Origin: a virus
Reading direction: 5' to 3' (one strand)
Virus record (IMG/VR): IMGVR_UViG_3300045738_000920
Span: 1-27,057 of that record
DNA: 27,057 nucleotides
In this document: positions 1 to 6,982 of the stretch, one piece after another
Layout of the letters: every line of letters starts with the position of its first letter
How positions within the stretch are numbered: position 1 is the first letter of the stretch
Position numbers and translations under genes: made by a program
The notes under the pieces: model-generated
Databases searched by the model: none
Told to the model about the DNA's origin: nothing
Seen by the model: the letters and a program-made list of their open reading frames with translations, nothing else

Positions 1-411
1 ATGGTCAGTGGGTTCCCCAAGGAAGAGCGGGTCATTGCCGCTATCGATAAGGACCTCCTGACAATTCCTGGTCGCCACTTCAATTGGCGGAAAGAGTCTC
101 AAGCCATCACTGAAGTGGACGAGGCCGCGGCAAACTACAACTTCATGCACCAGACACTGTGCGGTGATCGTACCGACGGCTACCCCGGACTGCCCGGGTG
201 CGGCCCAGTCAAGGCCAGCAAGATCCTCGAGGGGGGCGGCGGTGGTCTATACGATATGTGGATCGCCGTAGTCGAGGCCTTCAAAAAGAAGGAGCTGACT
301 GCAGAGGACGCCCTCCTCCAAGCACGCTGCGCCCGCATCCTCAGAGCAGAGGACTGGGACTTCGATAATAACTGTCCGATTCTATGGGAGCCAAAACAAT
401 ATGAATGTTAG
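1..411 (+). CDS. 5'-3' exonuclease, C-terminal part (T7 gp6-like), cut by window start
   Basis: C-terminal 136 residues of a FEN/T7 gp6-type 5'-3' exonuclease. In T7 this enzyme degrades host DNA and removes RNA primers during phage DNA replication in the cytoplasm. Visible here are a metal-binding acidic pair (D16 and D18 in the AIDKDLLTIPG segment) and the helix-3-turn-helix DNA-binding signature from G55 (GDRTDGYPGLPGCG, then VKASKIL). The C-terminal part, with RCARILRAEDWDF and an LWEP end, fits the end of gp6 homologues. The protein lacks the N-terminal active-site half, so the ATG at position 1 is almost certainly an internal methionine and the gene begins upstream of the window. It is followed after 33 bases by a small unknown gene and then the dNMP kinase, which places it at the end of the DNA-metabolism block. 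Confidence 0.85.
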   Translation: MVSGFPKEERVIAAIDKDLLTIPGRHFNWRKESQAITEVDEAAANYNFMHQTLCGDRTDGYPGLPGCGPVKASKILEGGGGGLYDMWIAVVEAFKKKELTAEDALLQARCARILRAEDWDFDNNCPILWEPKQYEC

Positions 412-444
412 TCAGACTATCCCACAAGGACTTGGGGGTTTCTA

Positions 445-612
445 ATGACAGACAGCACCCAACCCCCTAGACTCAAACCACGAGTGTGGTACGAGCGCGG
501 CACCAACAACAAGCTGGAGCGTGTGGCCAGAGGGAACAAGGGGTTTTTCTGGGCAGTGAAAGAGGAGGGCGGCTACCGCGAGGTGGCACGTCAGGACAGG
601 GAGCTGAAGTAA
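445..612 (+). CDS. Small hypothetical protein, 55 aa
   Basis: A 55-residue basic protein beginning MTDSTQPPRLKPRVWYERG. I do not recognise it. The central part (W/Y/F-rich, with GFFWAVKEEGGYREVAR) looks like a small folded beta domain rather than random sequence. A G-run (GGGGG) lies seven bases before the ATG and can serve as ribosome-binding site. The stop codon TAA overlaps the ATG of the dNMP kinase in TAATG, so the two are probably translationally coupled. That coupling, plus the lack of a better reading of this interval, is the main reason to call it a gene. Confidence 0.65.
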   Translation: MTDSTQPPRLKPRVWYERGTNNKLERVARGNKGFFWAVKEEGGYREVARQDRELK

Positions 613-1265
613 TGCAAGAGATAGACAAGCATAAGATCCTCGTGATCACAGGGGCCGCCGGGGCCGGTAAGGACACGCTGGCCATGATGATCAAGGAGTA
701 CATCTATGGAACGAACCAGCGCCTGTGCGGGTTGGTGGACCTGAAATTCTCTGCCCCACTCAAGGAAGTCTGTGCCCTAGTCTTCGGCTGGGATGAAGAC
801 GCGCTTGATGATCTTGACTACAAGGAGAAGGTCTTCACCACGTCGGAATCCCTGTTGTCGAGCAATCCTGATCCGATGGATACCCAAGCTCGCCTGTGGA
901 ACCGGCGGTCTGTGCTACAGCATCTGGGCACCGACGTGTTCAGGAAGATGGACCCGGACGTATGGGTCAAGGCTGCCCTCCGCCGTGCCCGAGATGCGTA
1001 CGGGTACATTGACGGATGGATTTCGACGGACTGCCGTTTCCCCAACGAGGCCACGGCCCTGAAGGATGCCTTCGCGGACACGTACTTCGTAAACATCCGC
1101 CGCGGTGGACCATCGATGACGCTGGGCTCCTCGCACGCCAGCGAGATCCAGCAGCTCCCCGAGCCCGACATGTACCTGCACGCCGAGTCGGGAGCTATGG
1201 CCACACTGCGGGACCACGCCCGCATGCTATCGAATCAATTCTACCCTGAACTGCTGGAGGACTGA
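612..1265 (+). CDS. Deoxynucleoside monophosphate kinase-like P-loop protein
   Basis: A 217-residue P-loop kinase. The N-terminus holds a Walker A motif (GAAGAGKD, residues 14-21) right after a hydrophobic strand (ILVIT). A DCRFPNEA motif at residues 140-147 matches the D-x-RFPNE signature of phage dNMP kinases of the T4 gp1 type, which phosphorylate dNMPs to dNDPs and so recycle nucleotides from degraded host DNA. The neighbouring exonuclease would supply the dNMPs. I chose the ATG at 612 over an upstream in-frame ATG at 486, because the upstream codons overlap the preceding gene and encode low-complexity Gly/Arg/Gln sequence, and because the Walker A motif then sits at its normal distance from the N-terminus. 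The start overlaps the previous stop by one base. Confidence 0.85.
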   Translation: MQEIDKHKILVITGAAGAGKDTLAMMIKEYIYGTNQRLCGLVDLKFSAPLKEVCALVFGWDEDALDDLDYKEKVFTTSESLLSSNPDPMDTQARLWNRRSVLQHLGTDVFRKMDPDVWVKAALRRARDAYGYIDGWISTDCRFPNEATALKDAFADTYFVNIRRGGPSMTLGSSHASEIQQLPEPDMYLHAESGAMATLRDHARMLSNQFYPELLED

Positions 1266-1268
1266 TCG

Positions 1269-1871
1269 ATGCGTGAAGTGATTATCTTTGGCGACGGGGA
1301 CGACGACAACGATACCGTAAACCTCAACCCCGCTCCCCGCCTCAGCCACGTGGTAAACTTGGGGGTTGATTGGGCCCGAAGGATTATCTACCTAGACGGG
1401 GAACTAGAATCTGACTCAGGCTCGTGGTTCCAGACTATGCTTAACTACATGACGGACGAGAGTCCGGTGGAGCTTTGGCTCAATACCCCCGGAGGAGACG
1501 TGACCTCCATGTTCGCCATCGCTGACTCGATCGACCGCCACGGTCAGGTACGCATCAAGGCGTACGGCGAAGTCTGCTCGGCTGGTGTGCTGATCCTGGC
1601 GGCTGGCCAGAAGGGCTATCGCTCAGTTGCCGAGTCCACGGTGTGGATGAGCCACGAGTCCACGACTGACGGGGGCTCTCAGGGCTACCGCGCAGCCAAG
1701 GATCGCAGGCAGGTAGACGACTTCTTGCACGTACACTGGGCCAAGCTGATGGCCAAGCACACGGTGTACACCCCAGCATGGTGGCTCAAGACCACAGAGA
1801 AGCAAGCCGAGTACTGGCTGCTTGGAGGGAAGGCGATCGTTGAGGCCGGTATGGCCGACAAAGTCTTCTAA
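1269..1871 (+). CDS. ClpP-like serine protease
   Basis: A 200-residue protein of the ClpP/crotonase fold. The catalytic serine is S104 in GEVCSAGVLILAAG and the histidine is H129 in WMSHES. Their spacing of 25 residues is the same as in E. coli ClpP (S97/H122). The NTPGGDV segment at 72-78 matches the ClpP oxyanion-hole region. The C-terminal EAGMADKVF matches the usual ClpP ending (YGLxD). The third catalytic residue, normally Asp, is not obvious; E181 or E177 is nearest. In many phages ClpP-like proteins act as prohead proteases, but T7-type heads are not known to need one. The gene sits four bases after the dNMP kinase and before a terminator, so it appears to be transcribed with DNA-metabolism genes. 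A role in host takeover or protein turnover is therefore as likely as head maturation. The N-terminal 30 residues are Asp-rich and not part of the core fold. Confidence 0.85.
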   Translation: MREVIIFGDGDDDNDTVNLNPAPRLSHVVNLGVDWARRIIYLDGELESDSGSWFQTMLNYMTDESPVELWLNTPGGDVTSMFAIADSIDRHGQVRIKAYGEVCSAGVLILAAGQKGYRSVAESTVWMSHESTTDGGSQGYRAAKDRRQVDDFLHVHWAKLMAKHTVYTPAWWLKTTEKQAEYWLLGGKAIVEAGMADKVF

Positions 1872-1877
1872 CCCCCA

Positions 1878-1906
1878 GGGGGCCCTCAATCTAGGGCTCC
1901 CTTTTT
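1878..1906 (+). terminator. Rho-independent terminator after clpP-like gene
   Basis: An 8-bp stem GGGGGCCC (1878-1885) pairs with GGGCTCCC (1894-1901), including one G-U pair. The loop is 8 bases and the stem is followed directly by TTTTT (1902-1906). It lies seven bases past the ClpP-like stop and separates the DNA-metabolism block from the structural block. Confidence 0.85.
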
Positions 1907-1956
1907 CGTCTTTGTGTACCACAGCTAAGACCCCTCCACCCCCACGGGAGCACACA

Positions 1957-2130
1957 ATGGATTACATCCCCAAGGACGGCGACCAGCTAGTGGACGCCCT
2001 CGACGAATTGTATCCTGCGCGGCTCCCGAAGACCAACCAAACTACAGCAGAGATATTCTACGCAGCCGGCCAGCGGTCAGTAGTGGAACTGCTACGCAAC
2101 ATCCAAAACCAAGATGAGGACACAAAATGA
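1957..2130 (+). CDS. Small hypothetical protein, 57 aa
   Basis: A 57-residue acidic protein (MDYIPKDGDQLVDALDELYP...) predicted to be mainly helical. I chose ATG 1957 because GGGAG lies seven bases upstream, whereas earlier in-frame codons would run through the terminator. It is the first gene after the terminator. Its stop overlaps the next start in ATGA (2127-2130), indicating translational coupling. Small acidic proteins with a 'LDELYP' segment just before the portal occur in T7-like marine phages, but I know of no function. Confidence 0.7.
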   Translation: MDYIPKDGDQLVDALDELYPARLPKTNQTTAEIFYAAGQRSVVELLRNIQNQDEDTK

Positions 2131-2342
2131 GTAAGAAACTCGAACAGATCCAGAGCGACGAAGGAGTCGCCGGCGCCCGAGTCCGAAAGGAAATTCATCG
2201 TGCCAGCCGTATCGGACACAAGCTCCAGCAGGAGAGATTCACCGGCAAGACCCCGGTAGTCAAGTCAGTCTCCGAAACCATCGAAGAGGCTTCTGGCGGC
2301 CGGCGATATAGCCGAAGTGGGCCAATCCTAGGGGAGGAGTAG
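2127..2342 (+). CDS. Small hypothetical protein, 71 aa
   Basis: A 71-residue basic protein, mostly helical up to about residue 35 and then Ser/Gly/Arg-rich and probably disordered. It starts in a 4-base ATGA overlap with the previous gene, and its end carries the GGGGAGGAG ribosome-binding site for the next one. I do not recognise a family. Position between the terminator and the portal suggests a minor head or assembly factor; this is inference from context only. Confidence 0.65.
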   Translation: MSKKLEQIQSDEGVAGARVRKEIHRASRIGHKLQQERFTGKTPVVKSVSETIEEASGGRRYSRSGPILGEE

Positions 2343-2345
2343 GCC

Positions 2346-2540
2346 GTGTGTCCCCCACCCAAAGCCAAGCGTAAGCCGAGACCGGCCCCTCCCATCGAAG
2401 CCCCACAGATCGATCTCGGGCAGTCGGACGAAGGCGCTGACCTACGCTCTGTCCAGAGACGTGGACGCAACCAGCTACGCACAAACACTACCGCCGGCTC
2501 CATCGGCTCAGGTCTAGCCATCCCTACACCCGGAGCGTAA
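2346..2540 (+). CDS. Small Pro/Arg-rich protein upstream of portal, 64 aa (GTG start)
   Basis: A 64-residue protein with a GTG start, preceded by GGGGAGGAG at a suitable distance. The N-terminal third is Lys/Pro/Arg-rich (MCPPPKAKRKPRPAPP). The middle is acidic, and the end is QRRGRNQLRTN followed by a Gly/Ser-rich tail ending GSGLAIPTPGA. A short 'MC-x-P' start with a Pro-rich stretch and an 'RRGR...GSGL-IPT' end is a recurring layout for small proteins encoded next to portal or tail genes in T7-like and marine phages. Its function is unknown. It ends six bases before the portal start. It is probably largely disordered. Confidence 0.65.
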   Translation: MCPPPKAKRKPRPAPPIEAPQIDLGQSDEGADLRSVQRRGRNQLRTNTTAGSIGSGLAIPTPGA

Positions 2541-2546
2541 TCCAGC

Positions 2547-4181
2547 ATGATGAGCCAGACAGAATCTGCCGAAGGCCTCTACCTCAAGCGTACGTCGGAA
2601 AGGGCAACCTACCTGGAGGAAGCTCACCGGTCTGCTCTGGTGACGATCCCCTCGATCACCCCCGACCAGCAGGACATCTGCCAGCGCTCAGAGCCCGTGA
2701 TCCTCCCGAAGCCCTTTCAGTCCCTTGGGGCCCGTGGTGTGAACAATCTCTCGTCCAAGCTCTTACTCACCCTCCTCCCCCCGACCGCCCCCTTCATGAA
2801 GTACGAGCTGACGGGAGAGACCCGAGACGCGGCTGAGGCGGAGGGCGCAGAGATCACCGAGCTGAAGTCGAAGCTGGCCCGTCGCGAGATGCGCGTACAG
2901 GCTGAGGTTGACAAGCAGGGCATCCGTAACCAAGGGTTCCAGATCCTCCGAAGGCTCCTCATCGAGGGCAACGTAATGGCCTACGCCCACCCCTCCGAGG
3001 GCGGCCTCAAGGTCTTCGCAATGTGCGCCTACACGGTCAAGCGGGATGGCGAGGGTAACCTCCTTGACCTCATCTACGTAGAGAAATTGGACAGAACCAC
3101 CATAGATGACGAGCGCCTACTAGCCATGATCGCCGAGAGTGATCCCTCCGCCATGGCAGACAAAGACGGCGACCCCATCTTCCTGTACACCCGAGTGCTG
3201 CGTCAGGACCGCAAGACCTTCAAGTCTTGGCAGGAGTTCGACGGTCGCATGATCGAGGGCACAGAGGAGACCCACAATGCAAAGACCCTCCCGTGGCTCG
3301 TCCTCCGCTACACCAGCATAGACGGTGAAGACTACGGCCGGGGCTTCGTTGAAGAGTACCGCGGCGACCTCACGTCCTTCGAGCAGATGTCTCGGGACAT
3401 GGTCTTCGCCAGTGCCAACGCAGCCAAGGTGGTCTGGGCTGTCGACCCCGCCTCCCCCACCAAGTTTAAGAAATTCGCTGAGGTCCCCAATGGGGGCGCA
3501 GTCTCCGCGGGCCCCAACGACATCACGGCGATCCGCCTCGACAAGGGCGGCGACATGAACGTGGTGCTACAGCAGATGGCGTCCCTCTCCAAGGACCTAT
3601 CCGCGGACTTCCTCCTAAACTCCTCCTTCCAGCGCCAGCAAGAGCGCGTGACCGCAGAGGAGATCAGAAGGATGGCTGAGGAGCTGGAGGATACGCTGGG
3701 CGGAGTCTTCTCTCTCCTCTCACAGGAGTTCCAGCTTCCGCTGGCGCGTCTCCTAGAGGCGTACCTCATCAAGACAGACAAGACTTTCCAGCGGCTGCCA
3801 GAAGGCGCCACGTCCATTGGCGTAGTCACGGGCCTCGCGGCGATCGGTCGCGGTCAGGACCTTCAGCGCCTCCGCGAAGGCATGGCCCTCTTGGGCGAGA
3901 TGGCACAAATCTCACCCGGCATTGTGGACTACGTGAAAGAGAGCGATCTGAACACCCGCATCTGGAATGGCTCTGGCGTCGACACCGAAGGCCTCCTCTA
4001 CACCGAGGAAGAAGTCGGCGAGATCCGCAGCCAGCGTGCTCGGGCAGCCGCCCAAAAGACAGTGGGCGAGGACATGTCCTCCGGTGCCGGCCAAGCTATT
4101 GGCACGGTTGGGGGCAACATGGACCCAGAGCAGATGCAAGAGATGATAGCACAAGCCACCCAACAAACATCGCAGGGGTAA
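2547..4181 (+). CDS. Portal (head-tail connector) protein, T7 gp8-like
   Basis: A 544-residue protein, close to the 536 residues of T7 gp8. It forms the dodecameric ring at one head vertex through which DNA is packaged and ejected, and on which capsid and tail assemble. Family signatures include an N-terminal helix with ERATYLEEAHRSALVTIPS, the segment GARGVNNLSSKLLLTLLPP followed by PFMKYEL, the central GRGFVEEYRGDL region, the VTAEEIRRMAEELEDTLGGVFS helix, and LSQEFQLPLARLLEAYL. Two adjacent ATG codons (2547 and 2550) are possible starts; I kept the first. It heads the head-assembly block and is followed by a small gene and the scaffold, as in T7-like genomes. Confidence 0.93.
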   Translation: MMSQTESAEGLYLKRTSERATYLEEAHRSALVTIPSITPDQQDICQRSEPVILPKPFQSLGARGVNNLSSKLLLTLLPPTAPFMKYELTGETRDAAEAEGAEITELKSKLARREMRVQAEVDKQGIRNQGFQILRRLLIEGNVMAYAHPSEGGLKVFAMCAYTVKRDGEGNLLDLIYVEKLDRTTIDDERLLAMIAESDPSAMADKDGDPIFLYTRVLRQDRKTFKSWQEFDGRMIEGTEETHNAKTLPWLVLRYTSIDGEDYGRGFVEEYRGDLTSFEQMSRDMVFASANAAKVVWAVDPASPTKFKKFAEVPNGGAVSAGPNDITAIRLDKGGDMNVVLQQMASLSKDLSADFLLNSSFQRQQERVTAEEIRRMAEELEDTLGGVFSLLSQEFQLPLARLLEAYLIKTDKTFQRLPEGATSIGVVTGLAAIGRGQDLQRLREGMALLGEMAQISPGIVDYVKESDLNTRIWNGSGVDTEGLLYTEEEVGEIRSQRARAAAQKTVGEDMSSGAGQAIGTVGGNMDPEQMQEMIAQATQQTSQG

Positions 4182-4196
4182 GACACGAGAAATAAA

Positions 4197-4511
4197 ATGA
4201 GCAAAGCCAAAGATGCACTGAACGCCGAGGACGGGGTAGCTGCGGAAGCAAAGGCAAAGAGCCCACAGCGCACCCACGACACCGGCGGGATGAACAGACC
4301 CGTACTACGATCGTTCTACGATCCCAAGCAAGACTGCGTCATCGACGTGGTCGGCATCAAACGAAACGTCAGGACCCTCGGAGACGATGGTGTCTCCAAG
4401 GTAGTTTCTGTGACGACTGAGCGACATGTCTTCTGTAATGATGAAGCTATCCAAGAGAAGTACAAGCGCCCCGTTGAAGTACAGAAAGTAGAGGTGACTG
4501 ATGTCGAGTAA
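4197..4511 (+). CDS. Hypothetical protein between portal and scaffold, 104 aa
   Basis: A 104-residue protein with a Lys/Ala-rich, probably flexible N-terminus (to about residue 30) and a folded C-terminal part with alternating hydrophobics (VLRSFYDPKQDCVIDVVGIKR, then KVVSVTTERHVF). It begins 15 bases after the portal stop with only a weak ribosome-binding site (ACGAG). Its last 11 bases overlap the scaffold start, and its end supplies GAGGTG for that gene. I do not recognise it. It may be a head-associated or assembly factor because of its position. Confidence 0.75.
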   Translation: MSKAKDALNAEDGVAAEAKAKSPQRTHDTGGMNRPVLRSFYDPKQDCVIDVVGIKRNVRTLGDDGVSKVVSVTTERHVFCNDEAIQEKYKRPVEVQKVEVTDVE

Positions 4512-5307
4512 CTCTATCACCGTGACCGACGAGAACGTAGCCGAGATCACAGAGGCAGCCGCGCAGGCCACCGCTGAGTTCGAGGGCGCCGATGTACCAG
4601 CTTCCAATGAGGAGCTTATCGAGCCTGGGGCCGCTCCCGAAGTAACGGAGGCCGGGGCCGTAAAGGCCAAGGACACGCTAGAGATCGAGACGCCGACTGA
4701 AGTGTCAGAGGACGAGGCGCCCGAAGAGGGTGATGAGCCCGAGGTTCCAGAAGGAATCGACATGGCCAAGTACTCCGCCGAGTTCGCCGAGACTGGTGAG
4801 CTTTCGGAAGAGAGCACGGGCCATATTGTCGACCGGCTGGAGAAAGCCGGATTCACCGATGCAGAAGACTTGCTTGCAGGTTACATCGCCGGTAGTGTTT
4901 CCCAGAGCGAGAAAGCTCAAGCCGTGGCGCATGACGTTGTCGGCGGGAAAGACAACTATGTCGAGATGGTAACTTGGGCCAAGGACGCACTTACTCCTGG
5001 CCAGATCGAATCGTACAACGCAGCCGCCTCCGACCCGAACATGTTGGAGATGGCAGTAGCTGGGCTCAACGCTCAGTACTTGTCAGCGGGTAAAACTTTC
5101 TCAGATCCAACCCCCGCAACAGAATATACAACTCCAGCCCCGGCGCGTGTTGCGGCAGGAGCCAATACCTCTGGGGCCGTGGCACCAATCACGTCCACAG
5201 AACAACTAGCCGCGCTCGTCTCGACCACGCAGTACCAGAATGATCCGGTACACCGAGCGAAAGTAGATGAGCGCATCAATGCCTCGATGAGGACTGGAAG
5301 AATCTAG
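4501..5307 (+). CDS. Capsid assembly (scaffolding) protein, T7 gp9-like
   Basis: A 268-residue strongly acidic protein. The first ~90 residues are Glu/Ala-rich and without obvious fold. The C-terminal half contains the typical scaffold segment AHDVVGGKDNYVEMVTWAKD followed by ALTPGQIESYNAA and a following helix, then a Thr/Pro/Ala-rich linker and a basic last helix (VHRAKVDERINASMRTGRI) that in this family contacts the coat protein. Scaffold directs procapsid assembly and leaves before maturation. The gene lies directly before the major capsid gene, as in T7 (gp9-gp10). Confidence 0.88.
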   Translation: MSSNSITVTDENVAEITEAAAQATAEFEGADVPASNEELIEPGAAPEVTEAGAVKAKDTLEIETPTEVSEDEAPEEGDEPEVPEGIDMAKYSAEFAETGELSEESTGHIVDRLEKAGFTDAEDLLAGYIAGSVSQSEKAQAVAHDVVGGKDNYVEMVTWAKDALTPGQIESYNAAASDPNMLEMAVAGLNAQYLSAGKTFSDPTPATEYTTPAPARVAAGANTSGAVAPITSTEQLAALVSTTQYQNDPVHRAKVDERINASMRTGRI

Positions 5308-5334
5308 TCCCTCGCAGGCCGGAGAATTCTTCCA

Positions 5335-6285
5335 ATGGCAACAGCAGTAGTTTCAGGCATTATCGATGCCAACAACAACGGAACGCCGTTCGACGACTTG
5401 GCCCTCAAGGTCTATGTCGGTCTCGTACTCGGCGCGTACAATCTCAAGACTGTCACCGCAGGGCGACACATTGAGCGCATGATCATGAGTGGAAAGCAGG
5501 CTCAGTTCCCGGCAGTCGGCCGAGCAGCCGCTCCCGCATTCCACACACGTGGTACGGAAATCACGTTCCAGCAAATTAACTCGAATGAATATACGATCGA
5601 CATTCAGGACCTCCTGTTGTCGCCGCTGTTCATCGACGTGCTGGACGAGGCGAAGTCACACTTTGACGTTCGCCGTGAGTATGCAGTACAGCAAGGTCAG
5701 GCCCTCGCCGAACATTCGGACGCTCGCGTCTTCATGTCGATGATCGCCGGATCCCGAACGGCCACTCCCGTAGTGACCGGTCTCGAAGGCGGCGCCCGTC
5801 AAGTTCTCGCGAACGCGGACACAGACGCTTCCGTCCTAAAGGCCCTCATTTATGATGCGGCTGAGCTGTTCGATACGAACAACATCCCGGCAGAAGGCCG
5901 TAACCTGTTCCTGCGGCCTTCGCAGTACTACTTGCTCCTGCAAGACGGTGAGTTCATCGACCGTGACTTCAATGACGCTGGAAACGGTTCCCGCGCCAAC
6001 GCGATCATGCGGAACGCCGCAGACTTCGCGATTGTCAAGTCGACGAACATCCCATCGACGGACCTGTCAGGTGACACCAGTCTCCCGACGAACCTCCGTC
6101 TCGACTACTCGGCCAACGTGGCCGTGGCGTCTCACATGTCCTCGGCTGGTTCTGTCACTCTCATCGGACTTCAGTTCGAAAGTGAGTACGACCTGAACCG
6201 ACAGGGCACGATGCTCGTTGCCAAGATGGCGAAGGGCTATGACTTCCTGCGACAGGAAGCCAGCACTGATATCGCGACGGCCTAA
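5335..6285 (+). CDS. Major capsid protein, T7 gp10A-like
   Basis: A 316-residue HK97-fold coat protein, a little shorter than T7 gp10A (345 aa). Recognisable features are the N-terminal segment leading to LKVYVGLVLGAYNLKTVT, the ...MIMSGKQAQFPAVGR and HTRGTEIT strand region of the E-loop area, DIQDLLLSPLFIDVLDEAKSH, the long helix with REYAVQQGQALAEHSDARVF, and RNLFLRPSQYYLLLQDGEFI. The last residues GYDFLRQEAS match the end of gp10-type proteins. CCGGAG precedes the ATG. A strong hairpin follows the stop. I see no T7-type slippery site giving a 10B readthrough product. Confidence 0.93.
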   Translation: MATAVVSGIIDANNNGTPFDDLALKVYVGLVLGAYNLKTVTAGRHIERMIMSGKQAQFPAVGRAAAPAFHTRGTEITFQQINSNEYTIDIQDLLLSPLFIDVLDEAKSHFDVRREYAVQQGQALAEHSDARVFMSMIAGSRTATPVVTGLEGGARQVLANADTDASVLKALIYDAAELFDTNNIPAEGRNLFLRPSQYYLLLQDGEFIDRDFNDAGNGSRANAIMRNAADFAIVKSTNIPSTDLSGDTSLPTNLRLDYSANVAVASHMSSAGSVTLIGLQFESEYDLNRQGTMLVAKMAKGYDFLRQEASTDIATA

Positions 6286-6304
6286 GTTGCGATTCACTGA
6301 AGTA

Positions 6305-6340
6305 GTCGGGGTCCCCGTGGTCGAACACGGGGGCCCCGGC
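6305..6340 (+). terminator. Strong hairpin after capsid gene (candidate late terminator or processing site)
   Basis: GGGGTCCCCGTG (6308-6319) pairs with CACGGGGGCCCC (6326-6337) with a single G-U pair around a 6-base loop GTCGAA. GTC/GGC at the base extends the stem to 15 bp. The tail (CTCTTCACCTTT) is pyrimidine-rich but has no clean U-run. T7 has its only phage-RNAP late terminator (T-phi) directly after the capsid gene, so position supports partial termination there. An RNA processing or mRNA-stabilising role is possible too. Confidence 0.7.
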
Positions 6341-6371
6341 CTCTTCACCTTTCCATGAAAGCGAGCCCCGT

Positions 6372-6974
6372 ATGTCCGTAGGCGTCCCCGTCTCGAAACT
6401 GGAAGCAGTCAACCAGATGCTCCATGATCTCGGGGACCGTCCCGTGAACACACTGTCCGGTACCAGCCGCCTTGACGTGACCCGCGCCATAGCTTCCCTC
6501 GAACAGGCCAGCCGCCAGTTCCAGATCGCTGGCTGGTGGTTCAACCGCGAGCAGATCCGCCTGACGGTCGACGGTAGTGGCAACTACAACCTCCCAGCCA
6601 ACGCTGTCCACGTCGAGCACACTTCCGGCGGCCCCGCCTCAGGTGACGAAGGATTACCTTTCCTGGTGGTGCGTGGCGGCGTGCTGTATGACACTGTCAA
6701 CGCTACGTCCGACTTCACCGGGGCCCCCAGTATCCTCTTGAAGATCCACCGCCTCCTCGAATTCACAGACCTCCCCAGCTCCGCCCGCGAGTACGTATAC
6801 GCGGCAGCTTCCATACGCAACCAGAGTCGTGCGGTTGGCTCCGAGGCTGTCGACCGCGACCTGATCCGTCAGGCTGGGTCATCGCTAGCCATCGTTCAGG
6901 AAGAGGAGTTGGACGCAGAGGACTTTGATCTCACGACAGCCCCCCGTTTCTACACTCTCATGCACAACCGATAG
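6372..6974 (+). CDS. Tail tubular protein A (gatekeeper), T7 gp11-like
   Basis: A 200-residue protein, close to the 196 residues of T7 gp11, the adaptor ring between portal and nozzle. The N-terminus KLEAVNQMLHDLGDRPVNTL and the segment GWWFNREQ (strand start) followed by DGSGNYNLPANAVHVE are family hallmarks. So are RGGVLYD, LEFTDLP and the A-x-EYVYAAA helix. It starts after the capsid hairpin, with only a weak ribosome-binding site. Its stop codon TAG forms the first bases of the TAGGA ribosome-binding site of the next gene. Confidence 0.92.
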   Translation: MSVGVPVSKLEAVNQMLHDLGDRPVNTLSGTSRLDVTRAIASLEQASRQFQIAGWWFNREQIRLTVDGSGNYNLPANAVHVEHTSGGPASGDEGLPFLVVRGGVLYDTVNATSDFTGAPSILLKIHRLLEFTDLPSSAREYVYAAASIRNQSRAVGSEAVDRDLIRQAGSSLAIVQEEELDAEDFDLTTAPRFYTLMHNR

Positions 6975-6982
6975 GACCCCTG

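Noticed and set aside
6250-6300. Programmed frameshift giving a longer minor capsid protein, as in T7 10A/10B
   Set aside because: No slippery heptamer found near the capsid stop, and the strong hairpin follows closely with no extended downstream frame.
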